Source of the DNA: Hetaerina americana
Taxonomy: Eukaryota; Arthropoda; Insecta; Odonata; Calopterygidae
Assembly: GCA_022747635.1 (NCBI GenBank)
Contig: JAKTNV010000643.1
Location: forward strand, 24,443 to 88,442
Direction: 5' to 3'
DNA length: 64,000 nucleotides
Under the pieces are notes generated by a model, which ran no database searches, was not told where the DNA came from, and saw nothing but the letters and a program-made list of their open reading frames with translations. Position 1 is the stretch's first letter; the number at the start of each line of letters is the position of its first letter. The translations under genes were made by a program, and so were the position numbers. Of the stretch, positions 25,263 through 38,804 are shown in pieces.

Positions 25263-28200
25263 TTGTTGTTTTTCGCAATATTTTTTGAAATTTGGGCTCT
25301 TTTAGCAACGTTAACACCTGCGCTGAAGCATCTTTTATGCTCATTTCTTGTTTTTCAGGATTTATTCTGGGTTTTATTTTGTTTATTTGATGAAAATGAA
25401 CAACAATACACACCATGGAAACATTTTTTTTTTATTTGTTGCGAGTGAGATTTTCACCTAGAACCCAAAGGTAAAAGGGGGTATTTGCACTTTTCATGGA
25501 AAAATGTGAAAAATTAAAATTTCTAAAAATAAAATAAATGCCTTCAATACACTTCAAACATTCACTTTAAAACAGAAGATTGCTGTTTTTCGCAATATTT
25601 TTTGAAATTTGGGCTCTTTTAGCAACGTTAACACTTGCGCTGAAGCATCTTTTATGCTCATTTCTTGTCTTTCAGGATTTATTCTGGGTTTTATTTTGTT
25701 TATTTGATGAAAATGAACAACAATACACACCATGGAAACAGTTTTGTTTGATTTGTGTCGAGTGAGATTTTCACCTAGAACCCAAAGGGGGGGGTGTTGG
25801 CACTTTTCATGGAAAAATGTAAAAAATTAAAATTTCTAAAAATAAAATAAATGCCTTCAATACACTTCAAACATCCACTCTTTTAACAGAAGATTGGTGT
25901 TTTTCGCAATATTTTTTGAAATTTGGGCTCTTTTAGCAACGTTAACACTAGCGCTGAAGCATCTTTTATGCTCATTTCTTGTCTTTCCGGATTTATTCTG
26001 GGGGTTTATTTCGTTTATTTGATGAAAATGAAACAACAATACACACCATGGAAACATTTTTGTTTGATTTGTGTCTAGTGAGAATTTCACCTAGAACCCA
26101 AAGGTATTGGCACTTTTCATGGAAAAATGTGAAAAATTAAAATTTCTAAAAATAAAATAAATGCCTTCTATTCACCTCAAACAATCACTCTAAAACAGAA
26201 GATTGTTGTTTTTCGCAATATTTTTTGAAATTTGGGATCTTTTAGCAACGTTAACACTTGCGCTGAAGCATCTTTTATGCTCATTTCTTGTTTTTCAGGA
26301 TTTATTCTGGGTTTTATTTTGTTTATTTGATGAAAATGAACAACAATACACACAATGGAAACATTTTTGTTTGATTTGTGTCGAGTGAGATTTTCACCTA
26401 GATCCCCAAAGGGGGGGGTATTGGCACTTTTCATGGAAAAATGTGAAAAATTAAAATTTCTAAAAATGAAAAAAATGCCTTCTATACACCTCAAACATTC
26501 ACTCTTTTAACAGAAGATTGCTGTTTTTCGCAATTTTTTTTGAAATTTGGGCTCTTTTAGCAACGTTAACACTAGCGCTGAAGCATCTTTTATGCTCATT
26601 TCTTGTCTTTCCGGATTTATTCTGGGTTTTATTTTGTTTATTTGATGAAAATGAACAACAATACACACCATGGAAACATTTTTGTTTGATTTGTGTCGAG
26701 TGAGATTTTCACCTAGAACCCAAAGGGGGGGGTATTGGCACTTTTCATGGAAAAATGTGAAAAATTAAAATTTCTAAAAATAAAATAAATGCCTTCTATA
26801 CACCTCAAACATTCTCTCTAAAACAGAAGATTGCTGTTTTTCGCAATATTTTTTGAAATTTGGGCTCTTTTAGCAACGTTAAGACTTGCGCTGAAGCATC
26901 TTTTATGCTCATTTCTTGTCTTTCAGGATTTATTCTGGGTTTTATTTTGTTTATTTGATGAAAATGACCAACAATACACCCCATGGAAACAGTTTTGTTT
27001 GATTTGTGTCGAGTGAGATTTTCACCTAGAACCCAAAGGTGGGGGGTATTTGCACTTTTCATGGAAAAATGTAAAAAATTAAAATTTCTAAAAATAAAAT
27101 AAATGCCTTCAATACACTTCAAACATCCACTCTTTTAACAGAAGATTGGTGTTTTTCGCAATATTTTTTGAAATTTGGGCTCTTTTAGCAACGTTAACAC
27201 TAGCGCTGAAGCATCTTTTATGCTCATTTCTTGTCTTTCCGGATTTATTCTGGGTTTTATTTCGTTTATTTGATGAAAATGAACAACAATACACACCATG
27301 GAAACATTTTTGTTTGATTTGTGTTTAGTGAGATTTTCACCTAGAACCCAAAGGTATTGGCACTTTTCATGGAAAAATGTGAAAAATTAAAATTTCTAAA
27401 AATAAAATAAATGCCTTCTATACACCTTAAACAATCACTCTAAAACAGAAGATTGTTGTTTTTCGCAATATTTTTTGAAATTTGGGATCTTTTAGCAACG
27501 TTAACACTTGCGCTGAAGCATCTTTTATGCTCATTTCTTGTTTTTCAGGATTTATTCTGGGTTTTATTTTGTTTATTTGATGAAAATGAACAACAATACA
27601 CACAATGGAAACATTTTTGTTTGATTTGTGTCGAGTGAGATTTTCACCTAGATCCCCAAAGGGGGGGGTATTGGCACTTTTCATGGAAAAATGTGAAAAA
27701 TTAAAATTTCTAAAAATGAAAAAAATGCCTTCTATACACCTCAAACATTCACTCTTTTAACAGAAGATTGCTGTTTTTCGCAATATTTTTTGAAATTTGG
27801 GCTCTTTTAGCAACGTTAACACTAGCGCTGAAGCATCTTTTATGCTCATTTCTTGTCTTTCCGGATTTATTCTGGGTTTTATTTTGTTTATTTGATGAAA
27901 ATGAACAACAATACACACCATGGAAACATTTTTGTTTGATTTGTGTCGAGTGAGATTTTCACCTAGAACCCAAAGGGGGGGGTATTGGCACTTTTCATGG
28001 AAAAATGTGAAAAATTAAAATTTCTAAAAATAAAATAAATGCCTTCTATACACCTCAAACATTCTCTCTAAAACAGAAGATTGCTGTTTTTCGCAATATT
28101 TTTTGAAATTTGGGCTCTTTTAGCAACGTTAAGACTTGCGCTGAAGCATCTTTTATGCTCATTTCTTGTCTTTCAGGATTTATTCTGGGTTTCATTTTTA

Positions 28201-29021
28201 TTATTTGATGAAAATGACCAACAATACACCCCATGGAAACAGTTTTGTTTGATTTGTGTCGAGTGAGATTTTCACCTAGAACCCAAAGGGGGGGGTATTT
28301 GCACTTTTCATGGAAAAATGTGAAAAATTAAAATTTCTAAAAATAAAATAAATGCCTTCAATACACTTCAAACATTCACTTTAAAACAGAAGATTGCTGT
28401 TTTTCGCAATATTTTTTGAAATTTGGGCTCTTTTAGCAACGTTAACACTTGCGCTGAAGCATCTTTTATGCTCATTTCTTGTCTTTCAGGATTTATTCTG
28501 GGTTTTATTTTGTTTATTTGATGAAAATGAACAACAATACACAGCATGGAAACAGTTTTGTTTGATTTGTGTCGAGTGAGATTTTCACCTAGAACCCAAA
28601 GGGGGGGTATTGGCACTTTTCATGGAAAAATGTAAAAAATTAAAATTTCTAAAAATAAAATAAATGCCTTCAATACACTTCAAACATCCACTCTTTTAAA
28701 AGAAGATTGGTGTTTTTCGCAATATTTTTTGAAATTTGGGCTCTTTTAGCAACGTTAACACTTGCGCTGAAGCATCTTTTATGCTCATTTCTTGTTTTTC
28801 AGGATTTATTCTGGGTTTTATTTTGTTTATTTGATGAAAATGAACAACAATACACACAATGGAAACATTTTTGTTTGATTTGTGTCGAGTGAGATTTTCA
28901 CCTAGATCCCCAAAGGGGGGTGGTATTGGCACTTTTCATGTAAAAATGTGAAAAATTAAAATTTCTAAAAATGAAAAAAATGCCTTCTATACACCTCAAA
29001 CATTCACTCTAAAACAGAAGA
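25263..29021 (+). repeat. X-Y pair followed by a tandem M1-M2-M3-M4 duplication (12 monomers)
   Basis: Phase points are 25263 (X), 25580 (Y), 25894 (M1), 26203 (M2), 26518 (M3), 26831 (M4), 27146 (M1), 27453 (M2), 27768 (M3), 28081 (M4'), 28394 (M5) and 28707 (M6/M2 fusion). The M1-M4 quartet occurs twice in tandem with a period of about 1250 bp. The second M4 has the GTTTCATTTTTATT variant, so the two quartets did not come from one simple duplication of this exact segment. The 25894 copy has local private changes, an extra G in CTGGGGGTTT and an extra A in GAAACAAC. Confidence 0.9.
26518..26830 (+). repeat. Representative monomer (313 bp) with internal map
   Basis: This copy is close to the common form and serves as a reference. 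G+C is about 33%. The first half of the + strand is T-rich and the second half A-rich. Overlapping palindromes AACGTT and GTTAAC lie at 26562-26570, AGCGCT at 26574-26579 (many copies have TGCGCT instead) and CCATGG at 26668-26673. An inverted repeat AGCAT/ATGCT with loop CTTTT lies at 26582-26596. GTGA/TCAC forms a 4-bp dyad around 26701-26712. A G8 tract spans 26725-26732. A second hairpin at 26739-26759 pairs CACTTTTC with GAAAAATGTG around loop ATG, with a 2-nt bulge. A tracts spaced about 7-10 bp follow at 26751-26790. The copy has one private base: CAATTTTTTTTG instead of CAATATTTTTTG. Confidence 0.93.
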
Positions 29022-31522
29022 TTGCTGTTTTTCGCAATATTTTTTGAAATTTGGGCTCTTTTAGCAACGTTAACCCTAGCGCTGAAGCATCTTTTATGCT
29101 CATTTCTTGTCTTTCCGGATTTATTCTGGGCTTTATTTTGTTTATTTGATGAAAATGAACAACAATACACACCATGGAAACATTTTTGTTTTATTTGTGT
29201 CGAGTGAGATTTTCACCTAGAACCCAAAGGGGTGGGTATTGGCACTTTTCATGGAAAAATGTGAAAAATTAAAATTTCTAAAAATAAAATAAATGCCTTC
29301 TATACACCTCAAACAATCCCTCTAAAACAGAAGATTGTTGTTTTTCGCAATATTTTTTGAAATTTGGGCTCTTTTAGCAACGTTAACACCTGCGCTGAAG
29401 CATCTTTTATGCTCATTTCTTGTTTTTCAGGATTTATTCTGGGTTTTTTTTTGTTTATTTGATGAAAATGAACAACAATACACACCATGGAAACATTTTT
29501 TTTTGATTTGTTGCGAGTGAGATTTTCACCTAGAACCCAAAGGGTGGGTATTGGCACTTTTCCTAAAAAAATGTGAAAAATTAAAATTTCTAAAAATGAA
29601 AAAAATGCCTTCTATACACCTCAAACATTCACTCTTTTAACAGAAGATTGCTGTTTTTCGCAATATTTTTTGAAATTTTGGCTCTCTCAGCAACGTTAAG
29701 ACTTGCGCTGAAGCATCTTTTATGCTCATTTTTTGTCTTTCAGGATTTATTCTGGGTTTTATTTTGTTTATTTGATGAAAATGACCAACAATACACACCA
29801 TGGAAACAGTTTTGTTTGATTTGTGTCGAGTGAGATTTTCACCCAGAACCCAAAGGGAGGGGTATTTGCACTTTTCATGGAAAAATGTGAAAAATTAAAA
29901 TTTCTAAAAATAAAATAAATGCCTTCAATACACTTCAAACATTCACTTTAAAACAGAAGATGGCTGTTTTCCGCAATATTTTTTGAAATTTGGGCTCTTT
30001 TAGCAACGTTAACACTTGCGCTGAAGCATCTTTTATGCTCATTTCTTGTCTTTCAGGATTTATTCTGGTTTTTTTTTTTTGTTTATTTGATGAAAATGAA
30101 CAACAATACACACCATGGAAACAGTTTTGTTTGATTTGTGTCGAGTGAGATTTTCACCTAGAACCCAAAGGGGGGGGTATTGGCACTTTTCATGGAAAAA
30201 TGTAAAAAATTAAAATTTCTAAAAATAAAATAAATGCCTTCAATACACTTCAAACATCCACTCTTTTAACAGAAGATTGGTGTTTTTCGCAATATTTTTT
30301 GAAATTTGGGCTCTTTTAGCAACGTTAACACTAGCGCTGAAGCATCTTTTATGCTCATTTCTTGTCTTTCAGGATTTATTCTGGGTTTTATTTCGTTTAT
30401 TTGATGAAAATGAACAACAATACACACCATGGAAACATTTTTGTTTGATTTGTGTCTAGTGAGATTTTCACCTAGAACCCAAAGGTATTGGCACTTTTCA
30501 TGGAAAAATTTGAAAAATTAAAATTTCTAAAAATAAAATAAATGCCTTCTATACACCTCAAACAATCACTCTAAAACAGAAGATTGTTGTTTTTCGCAAT
30601 ATTTTTTGAAATTTGGGATCTTTTAGCAACGTTAACACTTGCGCTGAAGCATCTTTTATGCTCATTTCTTGTTTTTCAGGATTTATTCTGGGTTTTATTT
30701 TGTTTATTTGATGAAAATGACCAACAATACACACCATGGAAACAGTTTTGTTTGATTTCTGTCGAGTGAGATTTTCACCTAGAACCCAAAGGGTATTCTA
30801 GGGGGGTATTGGCACTTTTCATGGAAAAATGTAAAAAATTAAAATTTCTAAAAATAAAATAAATGCCTTCTATACACCTCAAACAATCACTCTAAAACAG
30901 AAGATTGTTGTTTTTCGCAATATTTTTTGAAATTTGGGCTCTTTTAGCAACGTTAACACTTGCGCTGAAGCATCTTTTATGCTCATTTCTTGTTTTTCAG
31001 GATTTATTCTGGGTTTTATTTTTTTTATTTGATGAAAATGAACAACAATACACACCATGGAAACATTTTTGTTTGATTTCTGTCGAGTGAGATTTTCACC
31101 TAGAACCCAAAGGGGGGGTATTGGAACTTTTCATGGAAAAATGTGAAAAATTAAAATTTCCAAAATTAAAAAAATGCCCTCTATACACCTCAAACATTCA
31201 CTCTTAAACAGAAGATTTTTTTTTTTCGCATTATTTTTTGAAATTTGGGCTCTTTTAGCAACGTTAACACTTGCGCTGAAGCATCTTTTATGCTCATTTC
31301 TTGTCTTTCAGGATTTATTCTGGGTTATATTTCGTTTATTTGATGAAAATGAACAACAATACACACCATGGAAACATTTTTGTTTGATTTGTGTCTAGTG
31401 AGATTTTCACCTAGAACCCAAAGGTATTGGCACTTTTCATGGAAAAATTTGAAAAATTAAAATTTCTAAAAATAAAATAAATGCCTTCTATACACCTAAA
31501 ACAATCACTCTAAAACAGAAGA
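29022..31522 (+). repeat. Eight-monomer segment M7-X-S-Y-M1-M2-N1-N2, copy A
   Basis: Phase points are 29022, 29335, 29648, 29961, 30277, 30584, 30905 and 31216. Type S (29648) is marked by GCTCTCTCAGCAACG. N1 (30905) has a T8 run in TATTTTTTTTATTTG and TTTCTGTCGAG. N2 (31216) has CTCTTAAACAG and a CGCATTATTT head. The M2 copy at 30584 introduces the TATTCTAGG insertion, giving 321-bp spacing. The same eight types in the same order occur at 41958-44455 at an offset of 12926-12936 bp. Private slippage is visible: a T9 run near 29450 and a longer T run at about 30070. Confidence 0.9.
30797..30812 (+). repeat. TATTCTAGG insertion marker of the 321-bp monomer class
   Basis: Between AACCCAAAGGG and the usual GGTATTGGC an extra block reading TATTCTAGG is present, giving 321-bp spacing. 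The same insertion is in the monomers starting at 32788, 35951, 36272, 38484 and 38805. The duplicated GGGTATT on either side suggests it arose by local duplication at the slippage-prone G site, but I cannot show the mechanism. All six copies lie between 30.5 and 39.1 kb. Confidence 0.85.
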
Positions 31523-34500
31523 TTGTTGTTTTTCGCAAAATTTTTTGAAATTTGGGATCTTTTAGCAACGTTAACACTTGCGCTGAAGCATCTTTTATGC
31601 TCATTTCTTGTTTTTCAGGATTTATTCTGGATTTTATTTTGTTTATTTGATGAAAATGACCAATAATACACACCATGGAAACAGTTTTGTTTGATTTGTG
31701 TCGAGTGAGGATTTCACCTAGAACCCAAAGGGGGGGTATTGGCACTTTTCATGGAAAAATGTGAAAAATTAAAATTTCTAAAAATAAAATAAATGCCTTC
31801 TATACACCTCAAACAATCACTCTAAAACAGAAGATTGTTGTTTTTCGCAATATTTTTTGAAATTTGGGCTCTTTTAGCAACGTTAACACTTGCGCTGAAG
31901 CATCTTTTATGCTCATTTCTTGTTTTTCAGGATTTATTCTGGGTTTTATTTTTTTTATTTGATGAAAATGAACAACAATACACACCATGGAAACATTTTT
32001 GTTTGATTTCTGTCGAGTGAGATTTTCACCTAGAACCCAAAGGGGGGGTATTGGCACTTTTCATGGAAAAATGTGAAAAATTAAAATTTCCAAAATTAAA
32101 AAAATGCCCTCTATACACCTCAAACATTCACTCTTAAACAGAAGATTGTTGTTTTTCGCATTATTTTTTGAAATTTGGGCTCTTTTAGCAACGTTAACAC
32201 TTGCGCTGAAGCATCTTTTATGCTCATTTCTTGTCTTTCAGGATTTATTCTGGGTATATTTTGTTTATTTGATGAAAATGACCAACAATACACACCATGG
32301 AAACAGTTTTGTTTGATTTGTGTCGAGTGAGATTTTCACCTAGAACCCAAAGGGGGGGGTATTGGCACTTTTCATGGAAAAATGTGAAAAATTAAAATTT
32401 CTAAAAATAAAATAAATGCCTTCTATACACCTCAAACAATCACTCTAAAACAGAAGATTGTTGTTTTTCGCAATATTTTTTGAAATTTGGGCTCTTTTAG
32501 CAACGTTAACACTTGCGCTGAAGCATCTTTTATGCTCATTTCTTGTTTTTCAGGATTTATTCTGGGTTTTATTTTGTTTATTTGATGAAAATGAACAACA
32601 ATACACACCATGGAAACATTTTTGTTTGATTTGTGTCGAGTGAGATTTTCACCTAGAACCCAAAGGGGGGGGGAACCCAAAGGGGGGGTATTGGCACTTT
32701 TCATGGAAAAATGTGAAAAATTAAAATTTCTAAAAATGAAAAAAATGCCTTCTATACACCTCAAACATTCACTCTTTTAACAGAAGATTGCTGTTTTTCG
32801 CAATATTTTTTGAAATTTGGGCTCTTTTAGTAACGTTAACACTAGCGCTGAAGCATCTTTTTTGCTCATTTCTTGTCTTTCAGGATTTATTCTTGGTTTT
32901 ATTTTGTTTATTTGATGAAAATGAACAACAATACACACCATGGAAACATTTTTGTTTGATTTCTGTCGAGTGAGATTTTCACCTAGAACCCAAAGGGTAT
33001 TCTAGGGGGGTATTGGCACTTTTCATGGAAAAATGTAAAAAATTAAAATTTCTAAAAATAAAATAAATGCCTTCTATACACCTCAAACAATCACTCTAAA
33101 ACAGAAGATTGTTGTTTTTCGCATTATTTTCTGAAATTTGGGCTCTTTTAGCAACGTTAACACTTGCGCTGAAGCTTCTTTTATGCTCATTTCTTGTTTT
33201 TCAGGATTTATTCTGGGTTTTATTTTGTTTATTTGATGAAAATGAACAACAATACACACAATGGAAACATTTTTTTTTTATTTGTTGCGAGTGAGATTTT
33301 CACCTAGAACCCTAAGGGTGGGTATTGGCACTTTTCCTGGAAAAATGTGAAAAATTAAAATTTCTAAAAAGGAAAAAAATGCCTTCTATACACCTCAAAC
33401 ATTCACTCTTTAAACAGAAGATTGCTGTTTTTCGCAATATTTTTTGAAATTTGGGCTCTTTTAGCAACGTTAACACTAGCGCTGAAGCATCTTTTATGCT
33501 CATTTCTTGTCTTTCCGGATTTATTCTGGGTTTTATTTTGTTTATTTGATGAAAATGAACAACAATACACACCATGGAAACATTTTTGTTTGATTTGTGT
33601 CGAGTGAGATTTTCACCTAGAACCCAAAGGGGGGGGGAACCCAAAGGGGGGGGTATTGGCACTTTTCATGGAAAAATGTGAAAAATTAAAATTTCTAAAA
33701 ATGAAAAAAATGCCTTCTATACACCTCAAACATTCACTCTTTTAACAGAAGATTGCTGTTTTTCGCAATATTTTTTGAAATTTGGGCTCTTTTAGCAACG
33801 TTAACCCTAGCGCTGAAGCATCTTTTATGCTCATTTCTTGTCTTTCCGGATTTATTCTGGGTTTTATTTTGTTTATTTGATGAAAATGAAAAACAATACA
33901 CACCATGGAAACATTTTTGTTTTATTTGTGTCGAGTGAGATTTTCACCTAGAACCCAAAGGGGTGGGTATTGGCACTTTTCATGGAAAAATGTGAAAAAT
34001 ATAAATTTCTAAAAATAAAATAAATGCCTTCTATACACCTCAAACATTCTCAATAAAACAGAAGATTGCTGTTTTTCGCAATATTTTTTGAAATTTGGGC
34101 TCTTTTAGCAACGTTAAGACTTGCGCTGAAGCATCTTTTATGCTCATTTCTTGTCTTTCAGGATTTATTCTGGGTTTTATTTTGTTTATTTGATGAAAAT
34201 GACCAACAATACACCCCATGGAAACAGTTTTGTTTGATTTGTGTCGAGTAAGATTTTCACCTAGAACCCAAAGGGGGGGTATTGGCACTTTTCATGGAAA
34301 AATGTGAAAAATTAAAATTTCCAAAATTAAAAAAATGCCCTCTATACACCTCAAACATTCACTCTTAAACAGAAGATTGTTGTTTTTCGCATTATTTTTT
34401 GAAATTTGGGCTCTTTTAGCAACGTTAACACTTGCGCTGAAGCATCTTTTATGCTCATTTCTTGTCTTTCAGGATTTATTCTGGGTTTTATTTCGTTTAT

Positions 34501-36271
34501 TTGATGAAAATGAACAACAATACACACCATGGAAACATTTTTGTTTGATTTGTGTCTAGTGAGATTTTCACCTAGAACCCAAAGGTATTGGCACTTTTCA
34601 TGGAAAAATTGGAAAAATTAAAATTTCTAAAAATAAAATAAATGCCTTCTATACACCTAAAACAATCACTCTAAAACAGAAGATTGTTGTTTTTCGCAAT
34701 ATTTTTTGAAATTTGGGATCTTTTAGCAACGTTAACACTTGCGCTGAAGCATCTTTTATGCTCATTTCTTGTTTTTCAGGATTTATTCTGGGTTTTATTT
34801 TGTTTATTTGATGAAAATGACCAACAATACACACCATGGAAACAGTTTTGTTTGATTTGTGTCGAGTGAGATTTTCACCTAGAACCCAAAGGGGGGGTAT
34901 TGGCACTTATCATGGAAAAATGTGAAAAATTAAAATTTCTAAAAATAAAATAAATGCCTTCTATACACCTCAAACAATCACTCTAAAACAGAAGATTGTT
35001 GTTTTTCGCAATATTTTTTGAAATTTGGGCTCTTTTAGCAACGTTAACACTTGCGCTGAAGCATCTTTTATGCTCATTTCTTGTTTTTCAGGATTTATTC
35101 TGGGTTTTATTTTTTTTATTTGATGAAAATGAACAACAATACACACCATGGAAACATTTTTGTTTGATTTCTGTCGAGTGAGATTTTCACCTAGAACCCA
35201 AAGGGGGGGTATTGGCACTTTTCCTGGAAAAATGTGAAAAATTAAAATTTCTAAAAAGGAAAAAAATGCCTTCTATACACCTCAAACATTCACTCTAATA
35301 CAGAAGATTGTTGTTTTTCGCAATATTTTTTGAAATTTGGGCTCTTTTAGCAACGTTAACACTAGCGCTGAAGCATCTTTTATGCTCATTTCTTGTCTTT
35401 CCGGATTTATTCTGGGTTTTATTTTGTTTATTTGATGAAAATGAACAACAATACACATCATGGAAACATTTTTGTTTGATTTGTGTCGAGTGAGATTTTC
35501 ACCTAGAACCCAAAGGGGGGGGAACCCAAAGGGGGGGATATTGGCACTTTTCATGGAAAAATGTGAAAAATTAAAATTTCTAAAAATGAAAAAAATGCCT
35601 TCTATACACCTCAAACATTCACTCTTTTAACAGAAGATTGCTGTTTTTCGCAATATTTTTTGAAATTTGGGCTCTTTTAGCAACGTTAACACTAGCGCTG
35701 AAGCATCTTTTTTGCTCATTTCTTGTCTTTCAGGATTTATTCTTGGTTTTATTTTGTTTATTTGATGAAAATGAACAACAATACACACCATGGAAACATT
35801 TTTGTTTGATTTCTGTCGAGCGAGATTTTCACCTAGAACCCAAAGGGGGGGTATTGGCACTTTTCATGGAAAAATGTGAAAAATTAAAATTTCTAAAAAT
35901 GAAAAAAATGCCTTCTATACACCTCAAACATTCACTCTTTTAACAGAAGATTGCTGTTTTTCGCAATATTATTTGAAATTTGGGCTCTTTTAGTAACGTT
36001 AACACTTGCGCTGAAGCATCTTTTGTGCTCATTTCTTGTCTTTCAGGATTTATTCTGGGTTTTATTTTGTTTATTTGATGAAAATGAACAACAATACACA
36101 CCATGGAAACATTTTTGTTTGATTTCTGTCGAGTGAGATTTTCACCTAGAACCCAAAGGGTATTCTAGGGGGGTATTGGCACTTTTCATGGAAAAATGTA
36201 AAAAATTAAAATTTCTAAAAATAAAATAAATGCCTTCTATACACCTCAAACAATCACTCTAAAACAGAAGA
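31523..36271 (+). repeat. Fifteen monomers built from N-type variants
   Basis: Phase points are 31523, 31835, 32146, 32458, 32788, 33109, 33422, 33753, 34066, 34377, 34684, 34996, 35308, 35638 and 35951. The triad M2-N1-N2 at 30584-31522 is repeated directly at 31523-32457 (period 939 bp), and N2-M2-N1 recurs at 34377-35307 (offset 3161 bp). Copies at 32458, 33422 and 35308 carry double G tracts and spacings of 330-331 bp. Copies at 32788 and 35951 carry the TATTCTAGG insertion and 321-bp spacing. N5 (33109) has CATTATTTTCTG and GAAGCTTC and ends in a T9 run. Confidence 0.88.
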
Positions 36272-38804
36272 TTGTTGTTTTTCGCATTATTTTCTGAAAT
36301 TTGGGCTCTTTTAGCAACGTTAACACTTGCGCTGAAGCATCTTTTGTGCTCATTTCTTGTCTTTCAGGATTTATTCTGGGTTTTATTTTGTTTATTTGAT
36401 GAAAATGAACAACAATACACACCATGGAAACATTTTTGTTTGATTTCTGTCGAGTGAGATTTTCACCTAGAACCCAAAGGGTATTCTAGGGGGGTATTGG
36501 CACTTTTCATGGAAAAATGTAAAAAATTAAAATTTCTAAAAATAAAATAAATGCCTTCTATACACCTCAAACAATCACTCTAAAACAGAAGATTGTTGTT
36601 TTTCGCATTATTTTCTGAAATTTGGGCTCTTTTAGCAACGTTAACACTTGCGCTGAAGCTTCTTTTATGCTCATTTCTTGTTTTTCAGGATTTATTCTGG
36701 GTTTTATTTTGTTTATTTGATGAAAATGAACAACAATACACACAATGGAAACATTTTTTTTTTATTTGTTGCGAGTGAGATTTTCACCTAGAACCCTAAG
36801 GGTGGGTATTGGCACTTTTCCTGGAAAAATGTGAAAAATTAAAATTTCTAAAAAGGAAAAAAATGCCTTCTATACACCTCAAACATTCACTCTTTTAACA
36901 GAAGATTGCTGTTTTTCGCAATATTTTTTGAAATTTGGGCTCTTTTAGCAACGTTAACACTAGCGCTGAAGCATCTTTTATGCTCATTTCTTGTCTTTCC
37001 GGATTTATTCTGGGTTTTATTTTGTTTATTTGATGAAAATGAACAACAATACACATCATGGAAACATTTTTGTTTGATTTGTGTCGAGTGAGATTTTCAC
37101 CTAGAACCCAAAGGGGGGGGGAACCCAAAGGGGGGGGGATTGGCACTTTTCATGGAAAAATGTGAAAAATTAAAATTTCTAAAAATAAAATAAATGCCTT
37201 CAATACACTTCAAACATTCACTTTAAAACAAAAGATTGCTGTTTTTCGCAATATTTTTTGAAATTTGGGCTCTTTTAGCAACGTTAACACTTGCGCTGAA
37301 GCATCTTTTATGCTCATTTCTTGTCTTTCAGGATTTATTCTGGGTTTTATTTTGTTTATTTGATGAAAATGAACAACAATACACAGCATGGAAACAGTTT
37401 TGTTTGATTTGTTTCGAGTGAGATTTTCACCTAGAACCCAAAGGGGGGGTATTGGCACTTTTCATGGAAAAATTTAAAAAATTAAAATTTCTAAAAATAA
37501 AATAAATGCCTTCAATACACTTCAAACATCCACTCTTTTAACAGAAGATTGGTGTTTTTCGCAATATTTTTTGAAATTTGGGCTCTTTTAGCAACGTTAA
37601 CACTAGCGCTGAAGCATCTTTTTTTGCTCATTTCTTGTCTTTCCGGATTTATTCTGGGTTTTATTTCGTTTATTTGATGAAAATGAACAACAATACACAC
37701 CATGGAAACATTTTTGTTTGATTTGTGTCTAGTGAGATTTTCACCTGGAACCCAAAGGTATTGGCACTTTTCATGGAAAAATGTGAAAAATTAAAATTTC
37801 TAAAAATAAAATAAATGCCTTCTATACACCTCAAACAATCACTCTAAAACAGAAGATTGTTGTTTTTCGCAATATTTTTTGAAATTTGGGATCTTTTAGC
37901 AACGTTAACACTTGCGCTGAAGCATCTTTTATGCTCATTTCTTGTTTTTCAGGATTTATTCTGGGTTTTATTTTGTTTATTTGATGAAAATGAACAACAA
38001 TACACACAATGGAAACATTTTTGTTTGATTTGTGTCGAGTGAGATTTTCACCTAGAAACCAAAGGGGGGGGTATTGGCACTTTTCATGGAAAAATGTGAA
38101 AAATTAAAATTTCTAAAAATGAAAAAAATGCCTTCTATACACCTCAAACATTCACTCTACAACAGAAGATTGCTGTTTTTCGCAATATTTTTTGAAATTT
38201 GGGCTCTTTTAGCAACGTTAACACTTGCGCTGAAGCATCTTTTATGCTCATTTCTTGTCTTTCAGGATTTATTCTGGGCTTTATTTTGTTTATTTGATGA
38301 AAATGAACAACAATACACACCATGGAAACATTTTTGTTTGATTTGTGTCGAGTGAGATTTTCACCTAGAACCCAAAGGGGGGGGTATCGGCACTTTTCAT
38401 GGAAAAATGTAAAAAATTAAAATTTATAAAAATAAAATAAATGGCTTCAATACACTTCAAACATCCACTCTTTTAACAGAAGATTGGTGTTTTTCGCAAT
38501 ATTTTTTGAAATTTGGGCTCTTTTAGCAACGTTAACACTAGCGCTGAAGCATCTTTTATGCTCATTTCTTGTCTTTCAGGATTTATTCTGGGTTTTATTT
38601 CGTTTATTTGATGAAAATGAACAACAATACACACCATGGAAACATTTTTGTTTGATTTCTGTCGAGTGAGATTTTCACCTAGAACCCAAAGGGTATTCTA
38701 GGGGGGTATTGGCACTTTTCATGGAAAAATGTAAAAAATTAAAATTTCTAAAAATAAAATAAATGCCTTCTATACACCTCAAACAATCACTCTAAAACAG
38801 AAGA
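36272..38804 (+). repeat. Eight-monomer N5'-N5-N6-M5'-M1'-M2-M6-M1q unit (2533 bp)
   Basis: Phase points are 36272, 36593, 36906, 37236, 37549, 37857, 38170 and 38484. N5' and the last monomer carry the TATTCTAGG insertion, and N6 (36906) carries a double G tract. M5' is marked by ACAAAAGATTG (CAGAAG lost), TTGTTTCGAG and AAAATTTAAAAAATT. The next unit, from 38805, starts with the same three monomers at an offset of 2532-2533 bp. It carries the same M5'-M1'-M2-M6 run at an offset of 3473 bp, because three extra monomers lie between. Confidence 0.9.

Noticed and set aside
26525..26541. CENP-B box
   Set aside because: TTTCGCAATATT resembles the first half (TTCG then A at the right distance), but the essential CGGG of the second half is replaced by a T run in every monomer examined.
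26620..26650. Replication-origin (ARS-type) T-rich consensus in TTTTATTTTGTTTATTTG
   Set aside because: It is a near match with at least one mismatch at a key position, and such matches are expected by chance in DNA with this T content.
26700..26735. RNA polymerase III B box on the minus strand (GGGTTCTAGG)
   Set aside because: Only the GGTTC core matches. The following bases do not fit the consensus, and no A box or tRNA-like fold is visible.
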